Below are positions 31,765-40,465 of a DNA stretch of 50,740 nt, in pieces (the first letter of the stretch is position 1; the number at the start of each line of letters is the position of its first letter). The notes under the pieces are model-generated. The model saw only the letters and a program-made list of their open reading frames with translations, ran no database searches and was not told where the DNA came from. The position numbers and the translations under genes are program-made. The stretch spans positions 1 through 50,740 of IMG/VR virus record IMGVR_UViG_3300036045_000015; one strand, given 5' to 3'. Origin of the DNA: a virus.

Positions 31765-32550
31765 ATGCGTGTAGCAAATCAGTACGATGTTACGTTCGAA
31801 ATGAATGAAACCGAGTTACAGCCCCGTCGTTTGTTGACGCCCGATACATACCCCGCAGTTATCACTAGCGCAGAGGCGAAAAATTGGGCATCGAAGCAGC
31901 AAGTAACGTACATGAAGTACATTCTCAATCTCGATGTGCTAGGGAAAGCTGACGAAGCACTGACAACTGTACTTACAACTATTCGTAAAGAAGTTACAGT
32001 TGGCGCAATTAACAGCAATGGCGAATTGTACTCGCCGAACCCGGAATACCCCCCAATTTGGGGCGGGCAAAATGGAGCGAAATATGTTTTAAGTGCTGCT
32101 GGCGTTTTGCGTAGTGGAGTGCCGTTAAGCGTCTCGTTAGCGAACTTCACAGTTAATCAGTTGGTTGGGCGCGTTGTCCGCGTTATGACGAATTACGGCG
32201 GCTATATTCGCGGGGTCGCTGGGGAATATGACCGTGCGGCGTTAGATAAGCTGTTTTTGGATTGGAACGGCGTTGCACTTTCGTCCGACCCCAACGAGGC
32301 GCAAATTCAGGTTAAAGACTGGAATATCGCAAACGGCTATCCTGAAGTCGCAACACGCGAAAAGCCCGCCTTGACGCTTAAGAATGTTGCTACAGGGTTC
32401 TTTAAGCCGATGCAGCAAGATATTGACGCGCACGATTTTGTCGTCGGTCATCTGCCTGAAGGCAACCCGGTTGTTTTCCAAAGTGAGGCGCAGTATCTAC
32501 TAGCTGTGCAACTGCACCAAATGGGCGAAGTTCAAACCCCTAATTTTTAG
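31765..32550 (+). CDS. probable ssDNA-binding protein
   Basis: 261 aa, ATG after AAAAGGGAGAAAC. The first half reads like an OB-fold-type phage protein: LTPDTYPAVITSAEAKNW, MKYILNLDVLG, then LANFTVNQLVGRVVRVMTNY followed by GGYIRGVAGEYD. This order (a strand that begins GxYPAxI, then a VGRxVRV strand) is seen in DUF669-like ssDNA-binding proteins of phages. No acidic tail of the classical SSB type. Position between the P-loop ATPase and DNA polymerase supports a role in replication or recombination. The assignment is tentative. Confidence 0.5.
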   Translation: MRVANQYDVTFEMNETELQPRRLLTPDTYPAVITSAEAKNWASKQQVTYMKYILNLDVLGKADEALTTVLTTIRKEVTVGAINSNGELYSPNPEYPPIWGGQNGAKYVLSAAGVLRSGVPLSVSLANFTVNQLVGRVVRVMTNYGGYIRGVAGEYDRAALDKLFLDWNGVALSSDPNEAQIQVKDWNIANGYPEVATREKPALTLKNVATGFFKPMQQDIDAHDFVVGHLPEGNPVVFQSEAQYLLAVQLHQMGEVQTPNF

Positions 32551-32565
32551 AATATATTTCTTTGG

Positions 32566-32598
32566 CAGCATCGGCATTAGCCGATGCTGTTTTTTTTT
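32566..32598 (+). terminator. intrinsic terminator
   Basis: CAGCATCGGC-atta-GCCGATGCTG followed by nine T residues, a textbook terminator. The DNA polymerase promoter starts 5 nt later. Confidence 0.95.
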
Positions 32599-32603
32599 GC
32601 TTA

Positions 32604-32633
32604 TTGACACAGCGCCAGCCTCTATGCTAAAAT
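32604..32633 (+). promoter_or_regulatory. sigma70-like promoter of the DNA polymerase operon
   Basis: TTGACA (32604-32609), 18-nt spacer, TAAAAT (32628-32633). Unlike most promoters here it has no clear palindrome, but a strong separate terminator lies immediately upstream. Confidence 0.7.
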
Positions 32634-32657
32634 AGAAAAAAGCAAAGTGAGGGAACT

Positions 32658-35045
32658 ATGACAACCATTGTAAATGTTGCTGATCGTCCACAATTTGACG
32701 CGCTTCTAAAAGAGCTAAGTACCAGCCCGATTATTGTTTTTGACACCGAGACAACGGGGCTTGACTGGCACAAAGATCATTGGATGGTGTCAATGTCATT
32801 TTATTTCCCTGAAAGTGATACAGGCTATAATGTGCCTTTTCGACATGGGATGCGTTTTAACGAAGACCAACGGCGGGCGAATTTATCTAACTGGGCATCA
32901 GAAGTTGCGGGGCTTAGCTGGACGCGCACGGAAAAACTGGAATGGTTCTTTGAGCATTGGTTTGCGCAGTACCATGAGCAAATTATTTGGGGTAACTTGC
33001 CGCTACACTGGCTAACTGAGATTAGCGCAGTATGGGGGCGCGATGATGCGCTTTACATGGGGCATAACGTAAAATTTGACTTGCATGTGTTATCTCGTGA
33101 AGGTTTTAACACCCCGCCCCGCGTTTATGATACGCGCGTAACGGCATTTCATGTCTGGGAGGACTGGAACCGCACTCCATTTTCTATGGTTAATCTGGGG
33201 GGCGACACCGAAATTGGCAGTGTAGGTTTGAAGTGGCAAGCCGATTTTTGGGGGCTTTATCAAAAGGGAGAAGCGAACGGCGAACTCGAATTAGGCAGCA
33301 GTTTGCGTGAAATGGTGCAAAGCATGGTCGAGTTTGCTATTAACAACCCCGACGAAACACTTTTACCGTTCCTACGTAAAAAAGTTGAACTTCATAATTT
33401 AACCGCTGCTGACTGTGATAAGCTGCGCGAGACCCTGATTAAAAAATTTACGGCAATTGTTTTGAAAACGGGCAGCAAATCACAAGCGAACCTATGGCGA
33501 TTGACAGCAGATCAGGTTGCTTATTATGCGGTCATGGACACTGTTTTGACGTGGCGGCTCTATAAGCGGCTCGATGAGAACATTGTGCTGTGGGGGCAAA
33601 GCGCGGTTCATGCTCAAAAACAGCAAGAGATGCTAGAGTTGAGCTACCGCATGGAAAGAAACGGCATTTTAGTTGATATTGACCGCCTAGAGGAACAAAT
33701 GGAGCGCTATGCTGCGCGTGTGCAAAAACTGGTCGCAGATATGCAAGCGCTGCTCCCCGCTGAATTGGGCGAAGATGCGATTAGGGACTTTAATCCCGGC
33801 TCTCCAAAACAATTAATCGCAGTATTCGAATACATGGGTGTACCATTGAAGAATACCGATGCAGAAACGTTACGCCAATACAAAGACTATCCCTTCGTAA
33901 AACTGCTGATTAGCTATCGTAACAGCATTAAGGCGATGAAAACATACTTGTCAAGATGGCGTGATGCACGAGACCATGAAGGCGTTGTACACCCCACTAT
34001 GAATAGTGTTGGTACGGTATCGGGGCGCTGGTCATCATCGGGGGGCGGGGGCAATGCGCAAAACATTCCTGACCGTAAGGGTTATGAGTTGAAGCGGGTG
34101 TTTGTGCCGCCGAATAGTGATTGGTTATTTTTAGCAGTAGACTACGGTCAACTCGAAGCGCGTATCGCTTCATGGATTGCTGAGGATATGCACAAATTCG
34201 ATAGCAACCAAACCATGCTGCGTTTATTTAATGACGGCACTGATATGCACAGCTATACTCGTGACCGGATAGACGTTCGTAACATTCTTTATCCAAATAT
34301 GAGCAGCAGTGATATTTTGATTGCGCGTGGCTATAATCCGGCTAAACTTAACCAAACTGATTGGGATACAAAAGTTGCTGAGGAACTTCGTCAAGTTGCG
34401 AAGACGATGAATTTTGGGCTATTATACAGCGGCGGTAAACGTATGCTGTCTAAACTGCTGCAAATTGACGCAGACCGTGCGGATGTTTTGGTTCAGGAGT
34501 GGCGACGGCTTTTTCCCGCTTTTCCTAGAGCGAACAAGTATTTTGAAAGACAAGCGCTGGAACTACGGGCTGCCCCCAGCGGTTTTGGCAAGCATTATCA
34601 GTATGTGCAAAAACCAATTGTCACACACGATAACAATTTTAGCACGGGCGGCGGTGTACGTAAATTTCATATGTACCCAACCGCGCTGCGTTTAGCGCAT
34701 GGAGGCGTCATTAATCAGCGTGAATGGAAAGCGCAAAAAGCATGGAATAACATAGTTCAGGGCATTAGCGGAGAAATTTGTGTGGCGTCGGGGTTAGAAA
34801 TTGCGAGAGAATTCTCAAATGAAATTCTAAGACCTTTTGCGCAAATTCATGACGCGCTCGAACTTGTTGTTCATCGCAGCCATTTGCATATTGTGCCGCG
34901 TCTGCTGGACATTATGCAAAACTGGCAAACAAACCCACGTTTAACCGTAGACGCCAGCGCCAGCCTTGACAATTGGCACGACTTACGTAAAATTGGTAAC
35001 TTAGATGAATGGATTGCCAGTAACGGAGAGAGTGGATATAAATGA
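32658..35045 (+). CDS. family A DNA polymerase with 3'-5' exonuclease domain
   Basis: 795 aa, ATG after GTGAGGG. Exonuclease: VFDTETTGLDW near 26-36, GHNVKFDLHV, and YYAVMDTVLTW for Exo III. Polymerase: motif A FLAVDYGQLEARIAS near 490, motif B RQVAKTMNFGLLYS near 577 with the usual Lys and Phe, motif C QIHDALELVV near 729. In most family A enzymes motif C is HDE; here it is HDA, so the Glu after the essential Asp is Ala. SVGTVSGRWSS and NIPDRKGYELKR also fit. No 5'-3' exonuclease domain. It overlaps the methylase gene by 4 nt. It should be the phage replicase, using proofreading. Confidence 0.93.
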   Translation: MTTIVNVADRPQFDALLKELSTSPIIVFDTETTGLDWHKDHWMVSMSFYFPESDTGYNVPFRHGMRFNEDQRRANLSNWASEVAGLSWTRTEKLEWFFEHWFAQYHEQIIWGNLPLHWLTEISAVWGRDDALYMGHNVKFDLHVLSREGFNTPPRVYDTRVTAFHVWEDWNRTPFSMVNLGGDTEIGSVGLKWQADFWGLYQKGEANGELELGSSLREMVQSMVEFAINNPDETLLPFLRKKVELHNLTAADCDKLRETLIKKFTAIVLKTGSKSQANLWRLTADQVAYYAVMDTVLTWRLYKRLDENIVLWGQSAVHAQKQQEMLELSYRMERNGILVDIDRLEEQMERYAARVQKLVADMQALLPAELGEDAIRDFNPGSPKQLIAVFEYMGVPLKNTDAETLRQYKDYPFVKLLISYRNSIKAMKTYLSRWRDARDHEGVVHPTMNSVGTVSGRWSSSGGGGNAQNIPDRKGYELKRVFVPPNSDWLFLAVDYGQLEARIASWIAEDMHKFDSNQTMLRLFNDGTDMHSYTRDRIDVRNILYPNMSSSDILIARGYNPAKLNQTDWDTKVAEELRQVAKTMNFGLLYSGGKRMLSKLLQIDADRADVLVQEWRRLFPAFPRANKYFERQALELRAAPSGFGKHYQYVQKPIVTHDNNFSTGGGVRKFHMYPTALRLAHGGVINQREWKAQKAWNNIVQGISGEICVASGLEIAREFSNEILRPFAQIHDALELVVHRSHLHIVPRLLDIMQNWQTNPRLTVDASASLDNWHDLRKIGNLDEWIASNGESGYK

Positions 35046-35929
35046 ATTCAGTCAAACCGCCGCTAAAATGGGCGGGCAGCAAACGATGGCTGACGCCGTT
35101 CATATCGTTCATATGGTACTCACTTGAAAAACCATATGTGTACGCCCCATTTGCAGGCAGCTTAGCACCTGAACATTTAATCGGGGTGCCAAACGTCGTG
35201 TTTTCGGATAACATAGAGGCGTTACACTACTTTCAACAATGGGTGCGGCTAGGCGGGTTATTCGATTTAAGTTACGGCGTTTATCACGATAACACGCTGG
35301 AAGCGTTTAATCGCGCTAAAAAAGCGTACAATTGTTTAATACAAACGGGTTCAAAACAAACTCCTATTGATAAGCTACACACCGGAAAACTGCTATACAC
35401 CCTAAATCGTCGTGCTTTCAACGGTTTGATCCGCCATAACCGTAAAGGTGAATTCAATGTGCCGTTCGGAAAATACAAACAAGTACAGTACATCACCAAT
35501 TGGGAACCTTATCGTCAACTCTACGCTGGATGGCGGTGGGCGGGTAACGACTACATCCATACGTTACGTTGGGCAGTCGGCACCAATACCTTAAACCAAA
35601 ATAAGCTGATTGTGGCTGACCCGCCGTATTATGGTGGATTTGTCGGTTATTCTGGTCGCGGCTTTAATGCGGGCGATCAAAAAATCCTTGCAAAAATGTT
35701 AGGGGCTATTGCTACGCGCGGTGTTCCAATTATTGCAACAAATAGTGCCCATCAAGATATGCTTGATCTTTACCAAGCCAACGGATTTCAGGTAACACGG
35801 CTCGATGCTCCTAGAAGCATTGCAGCCGCAGCGAACAAACGAGTAAAACAAGTAGAAGCTATTTTTACTCGAAACATTTCACTGGAACTTTTGCAAGCAG
35901 CATTGGAGGCTCAAAATGGACGACGATAA
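35042..35929 (+). CDS. dam: Dam-like DNA adenine N6-methyltransferase
   Basis: 295 aa, starting in the ATGA overlap. PPLKWAGSKRWL at the N-terminus and YAPFAGSLAPEHL form the SAM-binding region; VADPPYYGG near 194 is the DPPY catalytic motif; NRKGEFNVPFGKY is characteristic of the Dam group. The Gly-rich motif I is altered (FAGSLA rather than FxGSGA). The target site cannot be told, although GATC is common in the family. Cotranscribed with the DNA polymerase, it could modify phage DNA as it is made and protect it from host restriction. No cognate restriction enzyme is seen nearby. Confidence 0.85.
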   Translation: MNSVKPPLKWAGSKRWLTPFISFIWYSLEKPYVYAPFAGSLAPEHLIGVPNVVFSDNIEALHYFQQWVRLGGLFDLSYGVYHDNTLEAFNRAKKAYNCLIQTGSKQTPIDKLHTGKLLYTLNRRAFNGLIRHNRKGEFNVPFGKYKQVQYITNWEPYRQLYAGWRWAGNDYIHTLRWAVGTNTLNQNKLIVADPPYYGGFVGYSGRGFNAGDQKILAKMLGAIATRGVPIIATNSAHQDMLDLYQANGFQVTRLDAPRSIAAAANKRVKQVEAIFTRNISLELLQAALEAQNGRR

Positions 35930-36113
35930 TCGTAAACTTGCTATTGTAACAACGGGAGAACACGCTGGAAGATTAGTGCTTGTGCCTGTTAATTTGGGCG
36001 ATTATTCCGTTTACCCCTGCACACTGCTAAAACCGGACGAAAGTTTGCCGGGCGGCATGGTTAAAGATAAAGTAATTGCACTGCTGGCGTCGTCGTTTAG
36101 ATTAGTGGAGTAG
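35916..36113 (+). CDS. small hypothetical protein
   Basis: 65 aa, ATG at 35916 after GGAGGCTCAAA, overlapping the methylase by 14 nt. Beta-rich: RKLAIVTTGEHAGRLVLVPVNLGDY, then MVKDKVIALLASSFRLVE. Possibly a small SH3-like or beta-barrel fold, as in KOW-like modules, but no family is recognised. It is part of the polymerase operon, with the next gene starting 3 nt after its stop. Confidence 0.65.
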   Translation: MDDDNRKLAIVTTGEHAGRLVLVPVNLGDYSVYPCTLLKPDESLPGGMVKDKVIALLASSFRLVE

Positions 36114-36116
36114 AAA

Positions 36117-36440
36117 ATGCCAAGAAAAAATGAAAGCAAAATTGTAGATGAACTGAAAGAATGGGCGCGAAATAAAAACGGGGAACTGACGAAATATCAT
36201 GGTTCCCCGCAATCACGGCGCGGCGAACCTGACCTTGATGGATTTGTCGAACATCTAGGGCGCACCGTTCATGTAAAATTCGAAGTCAAAATACCCGGCG
36301 AAGAATTGCGATTGTTACAAAAACACCGCCTAAACGTTTATCAAAAAGCAGGCTATTGCGCAGGCGTAGTAACATGCGTCGAAGACGCTGAGGGCATGGT
36401 TGACGATTGGGTTAGGGCGGGCAAATGGCTATCCAATTAA
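36117..36440 (+). CDS. VRR-NUC domain nuclease
   Basis: 107 aa. Signature of the VRR-NUC type PD-(D/E)XK fold: an N-terminal helix (ESKIVDELKEWARN), RRGEPDLDGFVE with the metal-binding Asp, VKFEVKIPGEE as the E-x-K strand, and LRLLQKHRLNVYQKAGYCAGVV. All catalytic residues appear intact. In phages this small nuclease commonly sits beside a SNF2-like helicase, as here, and is thought to resolve or trim DNA structures. It overlaps the helicase gene by 16 nt. Confidence 0.85.
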   Translation: MPRKNESKIVDELKEWARNKNGELTKYHGSPQSRRGEPDLDGFVEHLGRTVHVKFEVKIPGEELRLLQKHRLNVYQKAGYCAGVVTCVEDAEGMVDDWVRAGKWLSN

Positions 36441-37819
36441 GAGTAGCACTTTGGCAGCATCAACGGGCAATGGTTGATTTTGCTTGCGAAACCCCCGCCG
36501 TACTTTGGGCGGCGGGGGTTGGCACGGGCAAAACGCTTTCGGCAATCGAGGTTGCACGGCGAGTTAACGCTCGCCGTATTTTAGTTATCACACTTAAAAA
36601 TGCGCGAACATTTGTATGGGCAAGAGAAATTGACGCAAACGTTGAAGGATTAAAGTATTTCGTAGTTGATGGCAAAAACGCGCAGACTAAAATTGAGCTA
36701 ACGGATAAAGCATTAAAAGATAGTACAGATGAGCCTATCGTCATTATCACAAATTACGAAACAGCACGGGCGCTGCCATTGGCACGATGGAACTTTGATC
36801 TTGCCATTGCCGACGAAAGTCATATGCTGCAAGCATACGATAGTGTGGCGTCCAATAAATTGGCGCAAGAATGCTGGAACATCCCGCATAAAATTGCAAT
36901 GACCGGAACGCCCTATAGCGATAGACCGTTATCAGTCTACGGTCAAATGCGCTGGCTGTACCCCGACCAAAAAAGGGGCAACTCCCCCTACCTAAGCTGT
37001 AGCATTCTGGGGAGCTATACTAATTTTTTTAGGAACTACACAATAAGCCGCATGGTCGGGGTTGTCCCTATTGTCGAAAAATACATTAACCAAGAGGGGC
37101 TGTCAAATGTTCTGCGTCCATATGTCCTGCATGTAGACCGCCATAAAGTGCTGACCCTTCCAGAAAAACAACACGTTGAAATTTTTGTTGACCCATCACC
37201 CGCACAGCGTAAAGCAATGGCAGAAATGCACCGAGAACTTATCACGCATATTTCTGATAAAGCGGTAACTGCTGCCAATGTTATGGTGAGGTCGGGGCGG
37301 TTGATGGCACTAGCAAACGGTCACAGCATCAGCGAGGACGGCGTGGAAGTTCATCTGCCTAATAACCCGAAAGCAGACGCGGTTGAAGAATTAGTTACAA
37401 TGGCGGGCATTGAACCCGTTGTGATTTTTACGACATTTAAGGCAGACATAACAGCACTGTACGAACGGTTGGTAAAAAAGGGGCTAACCGTTAGCCGATT
37501 GTCTGGCGACTATAATGAATTTGTCACATGGGATGCAGGCAATACACAAATTCTAATTGCTAACTATGCTGCTGGAAGCGCTGCGCTAAAAATGACCCGT
37601 GCGCGAATAACAATATTCTTTGGAATGGGCAACAGCCAAAGAAATTTGCAGCAAGCAATGGGGCGCACGGATAGACCCGGTGCCGATACTAGCCGCAGCG
37701 TGGTTTACTATTATGTTTTGCTGCGAGACAGTATTGACATATTGATAAAAAAAGCGCATAATGATAAACACGAATGGTCACAATATCTGCTAGACAACGT
37801 AAAGCAATTAGGGGGATGA
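36425..37819 (+). CDS. SNF2-like superfamily 2 helicase
   Basis: 464 aa, ATG at 36425 after GGGCGGGCAA. RVALWQHQRAMVDF (Q-like motif), GVGTGKTLSAIE (Walker A, near 31-39), IADESHMLQ (DESH box), AMTGTPYSDRPLSVYG (motif III), then VIFTTFKADITALYERL, SGDYNEF, and QAMGRTDRPG (motif VI). This is the standard phage SNF2 set, with length typical. Works as a DNA translocase, probably in recombination or fork repair with the VRR-NUC nuclease. The next gene starts 2 nt after the stop. Confidence 0.9.
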   Translation: MAIQLRVALWQHQRAMVDFACETPAVLWAAGVGTGKTLSAIEVARRVNARRILVITLKNARTFVWAREIDANVEGLKYFVVDGKNAQTKIELTDKALKDSTDEPIVIITNYETARALPLARWNFDLAIADESHMLQAYDSVASNKLAQECWNIPHKIAMTGTPYSDRPLSVYGQMRWLYPDQKRGNSPYLSCSILGSYTNFFRNYTISRMVGVVPIVEKYINQEGLSNVLRPYVLHVDRHKVLTLPEKQHVEIFVDPSPAQRKAMAEMHRELITHISDKAVTAANVMVRSGRLMALANGHSISEDGVEVHLPNNPKADAVEELVTMAGIEPVVIFTTFKADITALYERLVKKGLTVSRLSGDYNEFVTWDAGNTQILIANYAAGSAALKMTRARITIFFGMGNSQRNLQQAMGRTDRPGADTSRSVVYYYVLLRDSIDILIKKAHNDKHEWSQYLLDNVKQLGG

Positions 37820-37820
37820 C

Positions 37821-38471
37821 ATGGAATTTGTTTCTGAACTTACTAATAAGCTAATCAGCAGCGTAACCGTATTTTACGAGAATTGGGATCAAGAAATTGA
37901 CTACCTTATCCCCAATATCCAGGATCGTATCATTGCGCAGCGCAGCGTTTTGATGGAAGAATTAGAAGAAGCAATGAGCGCCTATCGTCGCGCGTATGGT
38001 GAACTTCCATCAGACATTCTACGAGTAGAAGTCCTGAAAGAACTTGCTGATGTTTTATTTAGCGCAGCGTATCTCACATTACTGTTACTAGTTGCTGCTG
38101 AGGAAGATTTGGCATTTGACATCTTAAGAGACAAATGCAAGCCTCTTTCTAGTATCAGCAAAAGTACCCATTTTCAGTCGCTAAACGCCCTAATGTTCAA
38201 TTATGAATTATCGTTAACTCAATTAGCCACAACTCTCGACAATAGTCAATTGGTGTTTGTCGCTTCAAAGTTGATTAGTGAGACGCTGTTTGTGATTACG
38301 AATATTCCCGCTGATTTTAAGTATTCAATACGCGGGGGTCAAGCATGGAGTGACCAATACGAAACCGTTTGTGTCATGTGGGGTAAACTGCATGAGAATG
38401 AACTCAAAAATCATGAGACACATTACGTTGATGAAAAAGGTAAAGTGCGTCGCCGTTTACGCTGGGCTTGA
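37821..38471 (+). CDS. MazG-like nucleotide pyrophosphohydrolase
   Basis: 216 aa, ATG after GGGGGATGAC. The EExxE...ExxD signature is present: LMEELEEAMSAYRR followed by LKELADVLFSAAYL, the all-alpha NTP-PPase core that binds magnesium. A second region (residues 110-216) is helical and ends in a basic tail. The family hydrolyses dNTPs or NTPs to monophosphates; phage MazG proteins are linked to nucleotide supply and to host starvation signalling. It is the second NTP-PPase in this genome, besides the MazZ-like gene. Its stop overlaps the next promoter. Confidence 0.75.
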   Translation: MEFVSELTNKLISSVTVFYENWDQEIDYLIPNIQDRIIAQRSVLMEELEEAMSAYRRAYGELPSDILRVEVLKELADVLFSAAYLTLLLLVAAEEDLAFDILRDKCKPLSSISKSTHFQSLNALMFNYELSLTQLATTLDNSQLVFVASKLISETLFVITNIPADFKYSIRGGQAWSDQYETVCVMWGKLHENELKNHETHYVDEKGKVRRRLRWA

Positions 38472-38497
38472 CAATACCGCCTTAGTTATAGTAAAAT
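38468..38497 (+). promoter_or_regulatory. sigma70-like promoter
   Basis: TTGACA (38468-38473), 18-nt spacer, TAAAAT (38492-38497). Short inverted copies TTAGTT (38482-38487) and AACTAA (38507-38512) span the -10. Confidence 0.65.
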
Positions 38498-38544
38498 AAA
38501 AGTTCCAACTAACGAAACATATTTAATCAGGAGAAAAAGACCGC

Positions 38545-39771
38545 ATGAACCAAATTGCGCCACTTCGTCAAGTCGAATGGCAAGCAACAAAGAAACTTAC
38601 AGAAGATCAATGGCGGGCAGAAATACTTGGTAAACGCCCTAATCGTCGGGCAGCTGCAAAGCTGTTAACAGAGCGCGTCAATGTAACGCTGCTCGAATGG
38701 ATGGCATTTGCCGCCTTAGTTGTATTGACAATTTTTACATCGCTAAAGGTGTTCACTGCGACGGTGCCGATTGCAACTACGCTTGCGGAAAGTCTGGCGC
38801 AAACAACGGCAATTAACAATTGGGTGATGACGCTGTTTATTGGCAGTGCGGGCATGACATCAGTTATGTTGGCGACCCCCGCCTTGATTTATTTTAAGGT
38901 TATGGACGCGACGGATAAGCGGTTTATCAATAAACCGCAATTGATCGTCATTGGTAGCGAATATAATCGTATGGGGCGCATCACTCGCACTATTGCTAAT
39001 TTTGTCAATCTGAATGTCATCAGTTACTATTTTCCGGCATTGTTGGTATACGCCATTTCAGGGTATTTACTCTATGTCAGTTTGCATGGCGATTATCAGA
39101 ACGAGTTTGATAAGCTAATTCTCGTTATCGCGGTTATTGCCGAAATCGCGCTTGCATACTTGGTCAGCGACATTTTGGAGAAATACCAACGCCGTGCAGG
39201 TTTAGTCACTGAAAAATTAGACCTGATGATCGAAAAATGGGAAACACGCGAAAAGGGGATGGCAGCAGATAACGAGTATCTTGCACTTCTTTACCAAAAC
39301 ATTTTCACTGCTTTACTCGAAGTTCGGCGCGATATTCGAGACAAGCAAGTACGAAAAAATGTACGAGTAAATGCGTGGCTTGAAATTGAAACCCCAGAAA
39401 TTAGAGAAGCAGCCGTTAAAGACGAATACCGCCGCCATGCTGTGGGGTCGCAAAATTTTACGCAATTTGTCATCGGGGGGATGAACCCCCCACTGAATGA
39501 AAAAGTTGAGGCAATTGCATATGCTGTAACACCTACGGGCGCTGCCCCCGTTGTGACAGAGGAACTACCCACAAAACGCCCTACTCCAACTGGGGGCTGG
39601 ACGGTTGAAAGTTTAGCCTTAGATATGGTTCGGAGCGGCACGTTCAAATATATTCAAGAGCATCCGCATTCCCGGACGCCATATCATGCAATCAGCAAAG
39701 TTTACGAAAATGTAGGTCGAGGTGAGTTTCGCACTGAAGCCCTAAAGCGGGCAAGTGAGCTATCTCGTTAA
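38545..39771 (+). CDS. multi-span membrane protein of unknown function
   Basis: 408 aa, ATG after AGGAGAAAAAG. Four membrane helices are visible: about 48-70 (LLEWMAFAALVVLTIFTSL), 92-118, 155-178 (YYFPALLVYAISGYLLYVSL) and 188-208 (LILVIAVIAEIALAYLVSDI). The cytosolic C-terminal half has a coiled-coil-like region (EKWETREKGMAADNEYLAL), a Pro/Thr-rich linker (PTKRPTPTGGW) and a final helical domain. No transport or nuclease motif. Its own promoter and a long inverted repeat behind it set it apart from the replication block. A role in superinfection exclusion or host membrane change is possible but unproven. Confidence 0.7.
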   Translation: MNQIAPLRQVEWQATKKLTEDQWRAEILGKRPNRRAAAKLLTERVNVTLLEWMAFAALVVLTIFTSLKVFTATVPIATTLAESLAQTTAINNWVMTLFIGSAGMTSVMLATPALIYFKVMDATDKRFINKPQLIVIGSEYNRMGRITRTIANFVNLNVISYYFPALLVYAISGYLLYVSLHGDYQNEFDKLILVIAVIAEIALAYLVSDILEKYQRRAGLVTEKLDLMIEKWETREKGMAADNEYLALLYQNIFTALLEVRRDIRDKQVRKNVRVNAWLEIETPEIREAAVKDEYRRHAVGSQNFTQFVIGGMNPPLNEKVEAIAYAVTPTGAAPVVTEELPTKRPTPTGGWTVESLALDMVRSGTFKYIQEHPHSRTPYHAISKVYENVGRGEFRTEALKRASELSR

Positions 39772-39786
39772 ACATAAAGATTTATA

Positions 39787-39866
39787 AGTTGCAACTAGCA
39801 TTTTTTACCGGAGAAATTAAGCACTTTATTTGAAAAATTTCTTCTTTCAAAATGCTAGTTGCAACT
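39787..39866. repeat. perfect 18-bp inverted repeat with internal palindromes
   Basis: AGTTGCAACTAGCATTTT (39787-39804) and its exact complement (39849-39866) flank 44 nt. Each arm contains the 10-bp palindrome AGTTGCAACT, so there are two identical operator-like sites with centres 70 bp apart. The interior also has GAAATT/AATTTC pairing. The gap from 39772 to 39933 holds no gene and no obvious TTGACA promoter. Confidence 0.95.
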
Positions 39867-39933
39867 AACAATTGAAAATAAACGATAAAATTCAAGACTT
39901 TTTGGTTTACTACTTAAAATATCGAGGATGATT

Positions 39934-40368
39934 ATGGTCGTATCTTTACTATTTGGTGTCTTTATCGGCTGGCTGTCGCTATTATGCGTAACTATTGCCT
40001 TTAGCCGTTATAGAAACAAATTATCAAAAGCGCTGAGGATTGACCCGTTTGGCAGCAGCTACATTTATTTTTGGCAATCCGTTAAAGACCCCCTATCTGT
40101 TAAAATTGGGCGAACCAATAATCTTATACGACGTATGGACACCTTCCAAACCGCACAAGCTGAACCTATCCGCTTATTATGTGCTATAGAGGTGAAAGAT
40201 AACCGTTATTCAGAGAAATGGCTTCACGATTGTTTTGAAAACAGTCGGGTACGGCGCGACGGAGAATGGTTCTACCTAACCCCCAAACTTGCAATACTGA
40301 TGTGGGCGATACGAGATAGCGAGTTAACAGAGCGCGTTAGACGGCACATCAACGAAACAGGCAGTTGA
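39934..40368 (+). CDS. membrane-anchored GIY-YIG (T5orf172-like) protein
   Basis: 144 aa. ATG at 39934 is 6 nt after GAGG; ATG 39928 is too close. Residues 2-24 form a membrane helix (VVSLLFGVFIGWLSLLCVTI). The rest is a GIY-YIG fold of the T5orf172/MUG113 type: SSYIYFWQS, VKIGRTNNLIRRMDTF with the catalytic Arg, then YSEKWLHDCFENSRVRRDGEW with the Glu and the GEWF end. The active-site residues appear to be kept. A nuclease domain tied to the membrane is unusual for phages and could act on incoming DNA at the cell surface, which would suit superinfection exclusion. This is inference. Confidence 0.7.
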   Translation: MVVSLLFGVFIGWLSLLCVTIAFSRYRNKLSKALRIDPFGSSYIYFWQSVKDPLSVKIGRTNNLIRRMDTFQTAQAEPIRLLCAIEVKDNRYSEKWLHDCFENSRVRRDGEWFYLTPKLAILMWAIRDSELTERVRRHINETGS

Positions 40369-40394
40369 CATTGACCAACGTGATATGGTATGAT
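40365..40394 (+). promoter_or_regulatory. sigma70-like promoter
   Basis: TTGACA (40365-40370), 18-nt spacer, TATGAT (40389-40394). The -35 overlaps the stop codon of the GIY-YIG gene. No palindrome seen. Confidence 0.7.
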
Positions 40395-40465
40395 CCCCTT
40401 GATGACAAAAACAAAGCCGCTATTTGCATATGCGTTGAAATAATAAAATCTTGAAGGATAGAACG

